Counted from the first letter of the stretch, positions 52,203 to 61,418 are shown. The stretch is DNA of 64,000 nucleotides from JAFAGX01 sp035624215 (GCA_035624215.1 DASPRY010000113.1:65124-129123); one strand, 5' to 3'. Numbers and translations: made by a program. The notes: generated from the letters alone by a model not told the origin.

Positions 52203-53093
52203 GTGCTGGCGAAGGTTGCGGTCGTCATTCTGTTGCTCGCGTCGCGCGGAATCGCTGACGATCGGGCTGCGAAGCAGATTGACTGTCCCCAGTTGCTCAC
52301 CTGGATCGCTGCCGGCATTCCTAACCAAAGACTTGCGCGCCTGGTGAGAGATCGCGGAGTTACCTTCCAGCTAGTTCAGAACACCGCAGAAATTCTAGTG
52401 GGTGTGGGAGTGGGAGCCGATTTAGTGAAAGAGATCGGTACAAACTACACATCCTCAGCCGGTAAACGAGGGTTGGGTTGCCCCACGGAGTTGGTGCAGG
52501 CTGCAGAACTGGTACATCGGCAAAGCTACGACAAGGCCGAGATGATTGTGAGAAAGCTGCTGACGACTGCTCCCGAGAATGCTGATCTCCATCTGGTCCT
52601 GGGCTATCTCCGCGCGCAACAAGGAGATTTGGACGAGGCGTTTGATGCTTATTCGGACGCGAAGGACCTGGAGCCAGACTTTCCGGAAATCCATAACGGG
52701 CTGTCGTACGTTTTCTACTGCTCGAATGATGCAGAAAATGCTGTTGCTGAAGCGCGTACTGCCCTGAGCATCGATCCAGGTAATGCAGAAGGCTATCGAT
52801 ACCTGGGGCTCGGACTCTATGGGGACGAAAACTACAAGCCAGCCCTGCACGCACTCCTGGAGTCCTTGGACCGTGATCCGAACCGGGCTGAGACCTATTA
52901 CGACCTGGGTTTAGTACAAACAGCCGAAAGGGACCTGGCAGCCGCGGTGGAGTCCTACCAGAAAGCGCTCCGTATTAACCCCAAGCTGTTGGATGCACGG
53001 ACAAAGTTGAATCTGGCTTTACGTGAGCTGGGATCGGCGCACGCGGCGGTCGCTGAGAAGGGGAAAGTCAGGCCTAAAGACACGCCGCAGTAA
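52203..53093 (+). CDS. exported TPR protein
   Basis: About 296 residues from the GTG at 52203, which has AGAGGAG just upstream; an ATG eight codons earlier (52179) is also possible. A signal peptide (VAVVILLLASRGIADD) leads into a small domain with CPQLLTWIAAGIPNQRLARLV, then four or so tetratricopeptide repeats from about residue 130 (for example DLHLVLGYLRAQQGDLDEAF and AETYYDLGLVQTAERDLAAA). A periplasmic scaffold is likely; partners unknown. Confidence 0.8.
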   Translation: MLAKVAVVILLLASRGIADDRAAKQIDCPQLLTWIAAGIPNQRLARLVRDRGVTFQLVQNTAEILVGVGVGADLVKEIGTNYTSSAGKRGLGCPTELVQAAELVHRQSYDKAEMIVRKLLTTAPENADLHLVLGYLRAQQGDLDEAFDAYSDAKDLEPDFPEIHNGLSYVFYCSNDAENAVAEARTALSIDPGNAEGYRYLGLGLYGDENYKPALHALLESLDRDPNRAETYYDLGLVQTAERDLAAAVESYQKALRINPKLLDARTKLNLALRELGSAHAAVAEKGKVRPKDTPQ

Positions 53094-53236
53094 CTGATGC
53101 GGCCGGGAACTGCCGCCGACCGTTGGCGAATTGGAATGCGGGCAATGAACTCCCGTGCTCTCGGCAGGAGAAGCTGGCACTCCTAGAATAACCGGCAGCG
53201 TGGCCAGATCCACGCTCCAGCGGGCGAGGTAAGGAA

Positions 53237-53866
53237 ATGAACCCTACGATGCAGCAAACAGTAAATGCAGGAAATCAGGCGGCTGGCCTCCGGGGCGCGC
53301 AGCTCGGGCACGCGATTCCATCGGCCAACCAAACTGCACGGAAACCCTCGGGCTACGGCCTGCCCTGCGTGAAGTGCCGGACATACTATCCGGCCGACCT
53401 GAAAGCTTGCCCGATCTGCAAGAGCGCAGAGCGGGTCGCTGTTACTGCGGTCAAACTTCCGCTTATCCCCGCTCCCGCCGAAGAATTGCCAGATCCCGCC
53501 ATGCTGGAAGAAGAACGGGAGCGGTTCCTACGTGAATTTAAGGCGCAGTTAAGTACGCTGGAGATGTCGGGACAGTCTGCATTCCCGCGCTGCATCAAAG
53601 AGGAAAACCACGCCGGAGAGTTCGCCTCAGCATCCATTTGCCAGTCTTGCTACGAATATCTGCAAGAGCGTGTCGACGTGATGGAAGCGGCTTTGCACAT
53701 GGACTTGAAGGAAGCGGCGCAGGTTGTCTATGACGCGGTCTGGGCGGACCCTTCAGATCCCAGCAAGACCTACGAAAATGCCGCGAGTGCTCTGCTGACC
53801 GAGTTGCGCAAACGATCGGGCGTGCCGCAGACCTTTGCCTTGATGCAACCGGTGATTGCAGATTAA
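53237..53866 (+). CDS. zinc-ribbon protein of unknown function
   Basis: 209 residues, start ATG with TAAGGA upstream. A zinc ribbon near residues 46-68 has CVKCRTYYPADLKACPICK (two CxxC pairs). A second cysteine group, RCIKEENHAG … SICQSC, appears near 130. The rest is acidic and helical. No family recognised. It follows a TPR protein gene and converges with a CBM9-like gene. Confidence 0.7.
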   Translation: MNPTMQQTVNAGNQAAGLRGAQLGHAIPSANQTARKPSGYGLPCVKCRTYYPADLKACPICKSAERVAVTAVKLPLIPAPAEELPDPAMLEEERERFLREFKAQLSTLEMSGQSAFPRCIKEENHAGEFASASICQSCYEYLQERVDVMEAALHMDLKEAAQVVYDAVWADPSDPSKTYENAASALLTELRKRSGVPQTFALMQPVIAD

Positions 53867-53907
53867 TTTCCGCCGCGGCTCAAGAACGATCCATCAATCA
53901 GTCGATC

Positions 53908-53931
53908 CTCCCTGTGAGCTACTTCAGGGAG
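53908..53931. terminator. weak hairpin between convergent zinc-ribbon and CBM9-like genes
   Basis: CTCCCTG at 53908-53914 pairs with CAGGGAG at 53925-53931 around ten bases. It overlaps the last codons of the minus-strand gene. No T tract. Confidence 0.3.
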
Positions 53932-54670
53932 ACTTCTCGAAACGTAAAGTGCCAAACGCAGCAGGAACGTGAAAGTCAGGCGTGGGAGTGTAGGTAGGAT
54001 GCCAGGCGAGATAAGCACGTGGTTCGTGCGGGCCTTCGACCCGGTAGAAATTCGCCCGCCAGGTCTTGGATGGATCAAATCGCGACGTGAGAGCGCTGAG
54101 GGGAATCGCCAGCTCCGCAACCCATATGTGGGACTCTGGATTAATAACCACTGAACGTTGCAGGCCACTTTTAAGGTCCGAACTGCCGCCGGAAAAAACA
54201 TCCAAATCAATCCACATGCCGTTGGGGCTTACTTCAAATTCACGGTAGAAATGCCCGCGGGAGAGATCAGGTTGCAGAAATGCTTCTGCCACGTCGCGGT
54301 CCCAAAGATGATCGCGACGGCCGTTCGGGTCGGAATCCTCAAACACGTAGAGCTCGCGATAGTGGCATTCAAATCGCAGATAGAGATTTCGCTCTGACCA
54401 CAAAAGCTGTACCTGCGTTTGACGCGCGGAATCGGCCTCGTTCCCTTGCCAGTCAGAGGAAAAGATCACCGCATTCGCCCGCTGCCACTCAGGCGTGAGG
54501 TGTGCGGCATCAAGCGCGATTTCATGGTCGATATACACAGCCACAATTTCAGCGGATGCAATTTTCTGCGTCTTTAAACGATTGCCATTTGTCATGATGG
54601 CAAGCGAGCTGAAAACGATCACAGTTGCCAGCACACTTACAATCGTTTTCAGGCGTGCGTTTTCAGGCAT
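53924..54670 (-). CDS. CBM9-like (carbohydrate-binding family 9) membrane-anchored protein
   Basis: 248 residues. An N-terminal hydrophobic anchor or signal (IVSVLATVIVFSSLAIMT) is followed by a beta-sandwich of the family 9 carbohydrate-binding/DOMON type: LLWSERNLYLRFECHY, WDRDVAEAFLQPD, YREFEVSPNGMWID, WVAELAIPLSALT and AYLAWHPTY. The typical Trp and Asp residues of the sugar site are there, but there is no catalytic domain. It probably binds a glycan or similar ligand outside the cytosol. Divergent from ada. Confidence 0.82.
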   Translation of the reverse strand: MPENARLKTIVSVLATVIVFSSLAIMTNGNRLKTQKIASAEIVAVYIDHEIALDAAHLTPEWQRANAVIFSSDWQGNEADSARQTQVQLLWSERNLYLRFECHYRELYVFEDSDPNGRRDHLWDRDVAEAFLQPDLSRGHFYREFEVSPNGMWIDLDVFSGGSSDLKSGLQRSVVINPESHIWVAELAIPLSALTSRFDPSKTWRANFYRVEGPHEPRAYLAWHPTYTPTPDFHVPAAFGTLRFEKSP

Positions 54671-54743
54671 TCGGAAACAATTTTACTTTGAGCGCAAGAA
54701 GCGGATGGTTCGTTAGGACGACGGCCCTTAAGCTTTGTCCATT

Positions 54744-55841
54744 ATGACGAGCAATGCGATACTCGAATTGGCGGAATCCGGTGCGATGAGCAGCAACGAA
54801 ACACGATGGTGGCAGGCGGTTCAAGCACGCGATGCGAGCCAGGATGGCCGGTTTGTTTTTGCCGTCTCCAGTACCGGCGTGTATTGTCGTCCATCGTGCC
54901 CTTCGCGGCGGCCTCGCCGCGAAAATGTGTCATTTTTCCAGCAACCTGAACAGGCGGAAAAGGCCGGGTTTCGGGCATGTCTGCGCTGCCGGCCGAAGGC
55001 GATTGGTGGAAACGGCCGTTTGCAGTTAGTCAGGGCGGTGTGCCGGTACATCGAGCAGCACCTCGACGAGCCGCTGACGCTCGCGCGGCTGGGCCACGAA
55101 TTTCAGCAGAGTCCTTTCCGTCTGCAGCGGACATTCAAATCGGTATTGGGGGTCACGCCGAAATCCTATGCTGATTCCTGTCGCATGAATCAGCTCAAGA
55201 GCAATTTACGCGCCGGTCATTCGGTCACGCGAGCGATGTACGATGCGGGATACAGCTCAAGCAGCCGATTGTACGAGCGGACGGCATCGCAACTGGGTAT
55301 GACGCCTGACAAGTACCGGCGAGGGGCCATCGCGGCGCACATTCGCTACACCTGTACCGATTCTCCCTTGGGACGGATGTTAGTGGCAGCGACGGACAAA
55401 GGCATTTGCGCAATCCAGTTCGCTGACAACGACGAAGAACTCGAGCAAGGGCTGAAACATGAATTTCCTTTTGCCATCCGCCGGCGTGATGACGACGGCA
55501 TGCGGGAGTGGAAAGAAAATCTGCTGGGGAAATTGCGCGGCCAGCGGATCAATACAGCGCTTCCGCTCGATATTCAGGCGACTGCGTTCCAGCGGCGGGT
55601 TTGGTCGTATCTGCAGTCGATCCCGTTCGGAGAAACCCGCTCCTACGCTGCAGTAGCGGAAGCTATCGGACAACCTTCCGCCGCGCGGGCCGTAGCGCGG
55701 GCTTGCGCCACGAATCCAGTCGCAGTCGCAATCCCATGTCATCGCGTGGTGCGCACCAATGGAGATGTGAGTGGCTACCGCTGGGGTGAGGAGCGGAAAA
55801 AGGCACTGCTCCAAATAGAGCAAAAGCAAGCGTCGGTTTGA
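54744..55841 (+). CDS. ada: bifunctional methyltransferase/regulator Ada
   Basis: 365 residues from the ATG (a TTG three codons earlier is possible). N-terminal Ada zinc domain with the four cysteines in GVYCRPSCPSR and CLRCRP, where the first cysteine takes methyl groups from DNA phosphotriesters. An AraC-type helix-turn-helix follows (residues about 85-185, DEPLTLARLGHEF). The O6-methylguanine-DNA methyltransferase domain ends with IPCHRVVRTNGDVSGY, where the cysteine accepts the methyl group. All three parts are complete. It repairs alkylated DNA and activates its own regulon. Confidence 0.94.
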   Translation: MTSNAILELAESGAMSSNETRWWQAVQARDASQDGRFVFAVSSTGVYCRPSCPSRRPRRENVSFFQQPEQAEKAGFRACLRCRPKAIGGNGRLQLVRAVCRYIEQHLDEPLTLARLGHEFQQSPFRLQRTFKSVLGVTPKSYADSCRMNQLKSNLRAGHSVTRAMYDAGYSSSSRLYERTASQLGMTPDKYRRGAIAAHIRYTCTDSPLGRMLVAATDKGICAIQFADNDEELEQGLKHEFPFAIRRRDDDGMREWKENLLGKLRGQRINTALPLDIQATAFQRRVWSYLQSIPFGETRSYAAVAEAIGQPSAARAVARACATNPVAVAIPCHRVVRTNGDVSGYRWGEERKKALLQIEQKQASV

Positions 55842-55885
55842 TCGGGAGCCGGCCTTCGCGATTCCCGAGTACAGATCAAACGACG
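55831..55885. terminator. bidirectional hairpin between ada and the metallohydrolase gene
   Basis: CGTCGGTTTGATC (55831-55843) pairs with GATCAAACGACG (55874-55885) with one bulged G. An inner TCGGGA/TCCCGA pair can add to it. It covers the ada stop and most of the gap to the convergent gene. It has no T tract on either side. Confidence 0.5.
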
Positions 55886-55909
55886 GGCAAGCCCACAAGA
55901 GACGCGAGG

Positions 55910-58441
55910 TCACTTCTGCAATTTGACGTATATACTTCGCGCCTGATCGAGAAGCTGTAGAACAGAAGTTCTTTCTGCATCCGTGTTCCAATCCGGATAC
56001 GCTTTCGCGTTTTCAATTAAGCGGTCGATCCACGCGATGAAATAGGAAGCGTCTTCGCGGGATTTCGGGGTAGATCCGGCGACACTTACATAAACCGGGC
56101 TGGTGGTCGCGTAAGGATACAAGTCGAGGATGGGATACTCAGCATTCTCGCTCCACGCGCGCAACAGGCACCAGCCACTTTTTGAAATTGCCACCTTGTC
56201 GGTAACTTCGGCAGTTTCGCGATCGCCGTTCAGCTTAAGATCGTGCACGACCACTCCGTTGCAGACGAGTTGCAGGTGATCGACTGGAACCATCGATCGC
56301 AGCCAGGCCTTGAACTTTACCGGGTTTCCCCCAGCAGCAAGCTTAAGGTCGTCCCCGGGTCCTTTATCCCCGAGCGTGAATCCCAGGAGCGGACCATTGG
56401 TCGCGAAGGTGTGGCCCTGCCTCAGAGAGTTCAGCCAGGGAGAAATATTTAGAGGCCCTGAAGGAACTTTGACGTAAACACGATTCAGACCGACTGGTCC
56501 GCGCAGGGAAGCAAAGTTTGCCATCGCATCCGTGCCCGCAGCTGCAGGCAAGTGAAATCCTAAATTCAGGAGCCGGTACCAGATATCGGCGGTGGACTTG
56601 TGATCGCTAAAGCCCACCACCTCGATGTAGTCGACCTTGCCAAGCGCCACATCGACCGGCAACTCGTCGGTGAGCGCAGCGTCTTTGGCGGGATCAGGAA
56701 TTGTATCGAAGGGATGAGCGTAGCCGACCAATGCGTGCTGCTCGTGAGCCGCATCCGCTACGTTCGCATTAGCTGGAAAGAGACTGGTTGCGGCTGTTCC
56801 CGGATATCCTGCGTAGCCGGGAATCAGGAAGTTTCTTGTAAGGTTCAGCAGCCCGAGATGACCCCAGTAGCTGGTGTGAAATTCCTGGCCATGCACGAGC
56901 AAATTGCTGGCAGTCGAAGCCAGATCGATTTTCGGGCTGAAGTAAGCAATGTCTGGAATTCGTTGCTCTTTATTTACGATAAGGTCTTCGACGATTGGAA
57001 GGTTCTCGGCCGCCGCCTGCGCAACCAGGTGCGCCGGGGTGTTGCGATAAGTGCCGCCATAATTCATGTGCACGTGCGCATCTCCACTTATCCAGCGCCA
57101 GCCTGACTCCTGCGGCAGAGGGAGTGGCTGCAGCCGAATCGTGAGTTTTGCCGATTCATCAGCAGCGATGTGCACAGTTTGTTTGGCTGTCCGATACTCA
57201 AGACCTTTCATTGCCTCTATGGTTACGTTGCCGGCGGGGACATCGAGCTTTGAGCTGCCTGATGTGTGAAAGTAGTGCGCCTCGAACGGTCGCTCGGAGC
57301 GAACAAAGCTGTCGTCGGCATGCATCCAGGCGTCATCGGGAGCGTAGGCGCGGCCATCTTCGCCGGTAACCGAAAGCCGCGCCGGTGTTGGCTTTCCTAA
57401 TGGATCCAGCACCGTGATCAAAATGTGCACCATCGGGTTCCGATACTGTTTCTGCTTGACCACGACCTGAGTTTGCGCGCCACCCGGAATGTCCTGAACC
57501 CAGAGCGAAGTATTTCCACCTCGATTTGAAATGAAGGCGATCTTCTTTCCATCCGGCGACCAGCGCGGGTTGGTATTGTCGAAATCGCCATAAGAAAGCG
57601 GAAAGGCGTTTCCTCCCTCAAACGGGATCAGCCAAAGCTGTTGCCATTGCTGGCCGAGATAGGACGCATAGACGATGCGTTTTCCGTCCGGCGAAAAATC
57701 CGGCCGCGCTTTCCAGGTCGTCTCTTCGTAATGGATTTCACGAGCTTCAGCGCCAGGCTCGGCTTTCATGCGCCAGAAGCCACCGGTACCGTAGATGTGC
57801 CCGCGATTGGAAACGAAGACGAGCTCGGAGCCGTCACGCGACCACGCGGGGCTGATTTCATGATCAAATTCGCTGTAGTAATAACGAGGCAGGCTGCTGC
57901 GGGTTTCGCCGGTCAAGCGCCGCATATTACGCAGCTCGCCATTGCTGAAATCACCCAGAAAAATGTGGAAGTGCCCCTTGTATGACGTGGAGACAAAAGC
58001 CATGCGTCTCCCGTCGGGCGAAAAACGCGGCTCGCCGTTCACGGCACCAGTTGAGGTAAGTTGCCGAGATTCTTTTGTCGCTAAATTCAGCGCCCAGAGT
58101 TCGATTGCGTCTTTGTTATACGAAGAAAATACGATCCAGCGGCCATCGGAAGAGCAGTCAGACTGGTAGTCGTATCCGGGGCCGGAGGTGATCTGCTCAG
58201 CGACCGTCGAATTCAAATTTTGCTTCCACAACGATCCCGCCATGGAGTACACGAGCGTCTGCGAATCCGGCAACCATGCGGTGGAACTTGGGCCGGTGGT
58301 GAGCTGGGGCAGATACATCTCGCGGTAGTAGTAAGGGTGCGGAAGATCTATCTGCTTGAGCACAAGCTGGCGCTGGGCTCTTACGGGGAGTGAGGCGGCG
58401 AGCACGGCTAACATTAGTGCTATTCGGTAATCGTTCGGCAA
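55910..58441 (-). CDS. PD40 beta-propeller protein fused to CehA/McbA-type metallohydrolase
   Basis: 843 residues, exported (signal peptide ending PVRAQ). Residues about 45-330 hold repeated TolB/PD40-like strands (SPDGRRMAFVS, SRDGSELVFVSN, SPDGKRIVYAS, SPDGKKIAFIS), a beta propeller. The C-terminal half is a PHP-like metallohydrolase of the CehA/McbA kind: SGDAHVHMNYGG at the start gives metal-ligand histidines, and VGYAHPFDT, VDYIEVVGFSDHKS and AGTDAM follow. It may hydrolyse an ester, carbamate or amide outside the cytosol. The gene runs divergently from the dicarboxylate symporter. Confidence 0.85.
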   Translation of the reverse strand: MPNDYRIALMLAVLAASLPVRAQRQLVLKQIDLPHPYYYREMYLPQLTTGPSSTAWLPDSQTLVYSMAGSLWKQNLNSTVAEQITSGPGYDYQSDCSSDGRWIVFSSYNKDAIELWALNLATKESRQLTSTGAVNGEPRFSPDGRRMAFVSTSYKGHFHIFLGDFSNGELRNMRRLTGETRSSLPRYYYSEFDHEISPAWSRDGSELVFVSNRGHIYGTGGFWRMKAEPGAEAREIHYEETTWKARPDFSPDGKRIVYASYLGQQWQQLWLIPFEGGNAFPLSYGDFDNTNPRWSPDGKKIAFISNRGGNTSLWVQDIPGGAQTQVVVKQKQYRNPMVHILITVLDPLGKPTPARLSVTGEDGRAYAPDDAWMHADDSFVRSERPFEAHYFHTSGSSKLDVPAGNVTIEAMKGLEYRTAKQTVHIAADESAKLTIRLQPLPLPQESGWRWISGDAHVHMNYGGTYRNTPAHLVAQAAAENLPIVEDLIVNKEQRIPDIAYFSPKIDLASTASNLLVHGQEFHTSYWGHLGLLNLTRNFLIPGYAGYPGTAATSLFPANANVADAAHEQHALVGYAHPFDTIPDPAKDAALTDELPVDVALGKVDYIEVVGFSDHKSTADIWYRLLNLGFHLPAAAGTDAMANFASLRGPVGLNRVYVKVPSGPLNISPWLNSLRQGHTFATNGPLLGFTLGDKGPGDDLKLAAGGNPVKFKAWLRSMVPVDHLQLVCNGVVVHDLKLNGDRETAEVTDKVAISKSGWCLLRAWSENAEYPILDLYPYATTSPVYVSVAGSTPKSREDASYFIAWIDRLIENAKAYPDWNTDAERTSVLQLLDQARSIYVKLQK

Positions 58442-58540
58442 GAATCCACCTTTCGCTTGAATGGCGGATTATACCGAAGCCGTCGGCGCAGGCGTTTGCA
58501 CTTTACTGGTGTGCAGGGTCGCACCCGGCGAATTCTGGTA

Positions 58541-59938
58541 ATGTATCAGCGCATGCGGCGTGCGATTGTCGTTCCTACAGTCATCCTGGTTACCGTTGCC
58601 GCATTGGCGGCAACGAGCCAATTTCTCGGGATTTCCCATCTCTCACCGTTCGTGCTGGAAAGCACGCGTTGGCTCGCGCTGGCGGGGTTGATTGGGTACG
58701 GCTGCCTCAGCCCTTCGCTGACGACTTGGATCATCCTCGGCATGCTGCTGGGTGGGGAAATCGGACACGACTTTCCCGTGTTCGCGCTCAATCTGCGCCT
58801 GCTGGCGCAAATCTTCCTTCGACTAATTAAAGTCATCATTGCGCCCCTTTTGTTTGCCACTCTGGTGAGCGGAATAGCGGGCCATTCGGATCTGAAGAAG
58901 ATTGGGCGGATCGGGATCAAAGCAATCATTTATTTCGAACTGGTAACCACGGCCGCATTGTTTATCGGGCTGGCGGCGATCAATTTGAGCAAAGCCGGGG
59001 CTGGAGCGCAGGTTCAAACTGTCTCCGGCGAGACGGTGAAAACAGAAAAACTGTCCGCTTCGGAAACTGTGCTACACATTTTTCCCGAAAACATCGCCAA
59101 ATCTGTAGCTGAGAATCAGATTTTGCAGGTGGTGGTTTTCAGCCTTTTATTCGGCATCGCCCTGGCAATGGTAAAGAATCCTGACAAGCGGCGCCCGATG
59201 CTGGCATTCACCGAGAGCTTGACGGAGGTGATGTTCAAATTCACGAACATCGTGATGCTGTTTGCCCCACTAGGTGTGTTGGGCGCGGTCGCCTACACGG
59301 TGGCTTTCAGCGGGGCGGGCGTGCTGGGCAGCTTAGCCAAATTGCTGTTGAGCCTGTACGTGGCACTGATCGTATTCCTGGTGGGCGTGCTGCTGCCGGT
59401 AGCGTTATGGGCAAAGATTCCCATCCGCCGATTTATGCGTGCCATAACCGAGCCAGCTTCAATTGCGTTCGGCACCTCAAGTTCGGAAGCCGCACTGGCC
59501 CCAGCGATAGAGTGTATGGAGGACTTCGGGGTACCGCGCCCAATTGTGGCTTTCGTAATGCCCACCGGGTACAGCTTTAATTTAGCCGGTTCGACGCTTT
59601 ACCTTTCTTTGGCAGCGATTTTTGTGGCACAGGCCTCCGGCTTGCACTTGAGCCTGGGGCGCCAACTCTACATCATGCTGGTGCTTATGCTGACCAGCAA
59701 AGGGGTAGCTGGAGTTTCACGCGCAGCAATCGTGATTTTGTTGGCGACGGCCGCCACGGTCGGGTTGCCCAGCGAGCCAATTTTCGTGCTGCTTGGCGTC
59801 GATCAATTCATGGACATGGGCCGAACGGCGGTGAATGTAATCGGCAACTGCCTGGCAACGGTCGTAATCGCGAGGTGGGAGGGCGAATTGGGCACAAACG
59901 AGGCGTCGCCGGCTACTGTGCACGCGGCCTCTCATTAA
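58541..59938 (+). CDS. dicarboxylate/amino acid:cation symporter (DAACS family)
   Basis: 465 residues from the ATG at 58541 (a second ATG four codons later). Earlier frame sequence is Arg-rich and lies in the divergent promoter region. About eight transmembrane helices and two re-entrant hairpins. The first hairpin has the serine-rich motif AFGTSSSEAALAP. The helix-7 motif reads MPTGYSFNLAGSTLY, so Ala-Gly-Ser stands where the usual Asp-Gly-Thr/Ser (NMDGT) is found. It imports C4-dicarboxylates, glutamate or similar with cations; the Asp loss may alter sodium coupling. Confidence 0.9.
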   Translation: MYQRMRRAIVVPTVILVTVAALAATSQFLGISHLSPFVLESTRWLALAGLIGYGCLSPSLTTWIILGMLLGGEIGHDFPVFALNLRLLAQIFLRLIKVIIAPLLFATLVSGIAGHSDLKKIGRIGIKAIIYFELVTTAALFIGLAAINLSKAGAGAQVQTVSGETVKTEKLSASETVLHIFPENIAKSVAENQILQVVVFSLLFGIALAMVKNPDKRRPMLAFTESLTEVMFKFTNIVMLFAPLGVLGAVAYTVAFSGAGVLGSLAKLLLSLYVALIVFLVGVLLPVALWAKIPIRRFMRAITEPASIAFGTSSSEAALAPAIECMEDFGVPRPIVAFVMPTGYSFNLAGSTLYLSLAAIFVAQASGLHLSLGRQLYIMLVLMLTSKGVAGVSRAAIVILLATAATVGLPSEPIFVLLGVDQFMDMGRTAVNVIGNCLATVVIARWEGELGTNEASPATVHAASH

Positions 59939-60117
59939 GTCCGAAGCGCGTGGCCTCTGCAGTGTTCACACTGAGAAGCAGCACCGCGGTCCGAGCTTTC
60001 TGAGCCGCGTTTGCCGGCTACATACCAAGGTAATGGCGTGAATTACGAAAGCGCATGCACATGGGACATCTGTTCGCTACAACTAGTGAATGAGATCTTG
60101 AGAACGCAGAGAGCTGC

Positions 60118-60510
60118 ATGCGAAGCGACGAAATTCTCGACGACCTGCACATCAGGATTTTGCGCGTAACCGAAGACCTGCGCGCGATTCAACAGCAGTT
60201 GAATTGTGCTGCCATGCAGGCTCCCGGTGATCCCGAGTTGATGGAAGCCCTTTGCCAGTTGCCGGAGATGGAATCGCTTCAGTTCCTGAAAACAGCTCTC
60301 GACCAGATGCGTCATTTCCTCTGGTTCTACACTCAGGTGATCGCGAACGAATCGGCGGATGCCGAACAGCTGCGGGAAAGCATCCGGCAAAAGCCGAGCG
60401 CGGACGCGGCCGTGAGCCCGAGGGTGGCGGCGTCACAGAAATTCCGGCACGCTGCTGATGCCGCTCTCTTGCAACTGCTGGCGGAAGGCAAAGGCCGCAA
60501 ACCGAACTAG
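60118..60510 (+). CDS. small helical protein, unknown function
   Basis: 130 residues, soluble, mostly helical (LDDLHIRILRVTEDLRAIQQQLN, ESLQFLKTALDQMRHFLWFY), one Cys-containing segment and a charged Lys/Arg-rich tail. No signal peptide and no recognised family. ATG at 60118 with GAGAG upstream. It precedes the FKBP gene by 142 bases on the same strand. Confidence 0.65.
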   Translation: MRSDEILDDLHIRILRVTEDLRAIQQQLNCAAMQAPGDPELMEALCQLPEMESLQFLKTALDQMRHFLWFYTQVIANESADAEQLRESIRQKPSADAAVSPRVAASQKFRHAADAALLQLLAEGKGRKPN

Positions 60511-60579
60511 CAAATCCACAATGAATTGCAAACAGTTGTTGCCTCCGTCACCGTTGACGTGTGGCGATGGCACGAATTT

Positions 60580-60650
60580 CGATTTCCGATTTGCAATTGA
60601 CCATTTACAATTCAAAAGCTGGCATTCAAAATTTACAAACCGGAGATTTT
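60580..60650. repeat. degenerate AT-rich word array before the FKBP gene
   Basis: Variants of the word CGATTTGCAATT/CATTTACAATTCAAA/CATTCAAAATTTACAAA follow one another. It is unlike its G+C-rich surroundings and resembles similar arrays at 2545-2625 and 21520-21632. Confidence 0.5.
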
Positions 60651-60652
60651 TT

Positions 60653-61096
60653 GTGACCAAGTACATACTTCTGGTCGTATTTTTTGCTTCGAGCCTGGCG
60701 ACATTTGCTCAGGGCAAGCCCGACAATAGTTCGCCCACCAAAGTTACGGGAGAACCCACAAAACTTCCTGATGGGCTGGAATATTGGGACATCAAAGTAG
60801 GAAATGGGGCGACCGCGAAGGCAGGTCAATCGGCCAGCGTACATTACACCGGCTGGCTTACGAATGGAAAGAAGTTTGACAGTTCTGTAGATCGGGGCCA
60901 GCCGTTTACAGTTGAACCACTGGGCACAGCTCCGGTGATCCGTGGGTGGAACGAAGGCATCATCGGGATGAAGGTCGGAGGAAAGCGGCAGTTGCGGATT
61001 CCTCCCGATTTGGCCTACGGGCAGCGCGGCTATCCGGGCGTAATTCCCGCGAACGCAACGCTGATCTTCGATGTGGAACTGCTGAGCGTGAAGTAA
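60653..61096 (+). CDS. exported FKBP-type peptidyl-prolyl cis-trans isomerase
   Basis: 147 residues from GTG at 60653, supported by GGAG eight bases upstream. The frame is open further upstream but overlaps the previous gene. A signal peptide (YILLVVFFASSLATFAQ) precedes the FKBP domain: SVHYTGWLTNGKKFDSSVDRG, the IRGWNEG motif with the active-site Trp, and LAYGQRGYPGVIPANATLIFDVEL. It should assist protein folding in the periplasm. Convergent with rpmB after 13 bases. Confidence 0.93.
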   Translation: MTKYILLVVFFASSLATFAQGKPDNSSPTKVTGEPTKLPDGLEYWDIKVGNGATAKAGQSASVHYTGWLTNGKKFDSSVDRGQPFTVEPLGTAPVIRGWNEGIIGMKVGGKRQLRIPPDLAYGQRGYPGVIPANATLIFDVELLSVK

Positions 61097-61109
61097 GTAG
61101 TCAAATAGG

Positions 61110-61298
61110 CTAGGCCTTGACTACTTTGCCGCTACGCAGGCAGGAAGTGCAAACGCGGATGCGCTTGGTTGCACCTTTTACTTTGGCGCGAACCGGGCGC
61201 AGATTGACGTTCCAACGCCTGCGAGAGACGTTGTGGGCGTGGCTGATAGTATTTCCGGATTGCGGCTTTTTGCCGCAGATTTCACAAACTTGGGCCAT
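61110..61298 (-). CDS. rpmB: 50S ribosomal protein L28 (zinc-binding form)
   Basis: 62 residues, typical short L28. It has two CxxC pairs (CEIC at the N-terminus and CTSC near the end), the zinc-binding variant of L28. The SHAHNVSRRRWNVNLRPVRAK core is diagnostic. Constitutive cytosolic ribosomal protein with its own promoter upstream. No rpmG is next to it, unlike in many genomes. Confidence 0.97.
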   Translation of the reverse strand: MAQVCEICGKKPQSGNTISHAHNVSRRRWNVNLRPVRAKVKGATKRIRVCTSCLRSGKVVKA

Positions 61299-61340
61299 TG
61301 ACTGCTCCAGATGAGTTCAGATTCTTGTGTGACTACAAAT

Positions 61341-61368
61341 TTTATAGGAGCTGGCAGGGTTTCGACAA
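61341..61368 (-). promoter_or_regulatory. sigma70-type promoter for rpmB
   Basis: On the minus strand TTGTCG (61368-61363) and TATAAA (61346-61341) are separated by 16 bases. The predicted start of transcription would leave a leader of about 35 bases before the rpmB ATG. Confidence 0.45.
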
Positions 61369-61418
61369 ATTGGGAGGGCAGAGCGAGAGCAGGTCAGTTT
61401 GTGACCTTAGACTGTCCT

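Noticed and set aside
60458..60652. Upstream extension of the FKBP frame
   Set aside because: It overlaps the 130-residue gene and a degenerate AT-rich array. The GTG at 60653 has a ribosome binding site and begins a signal peptide.
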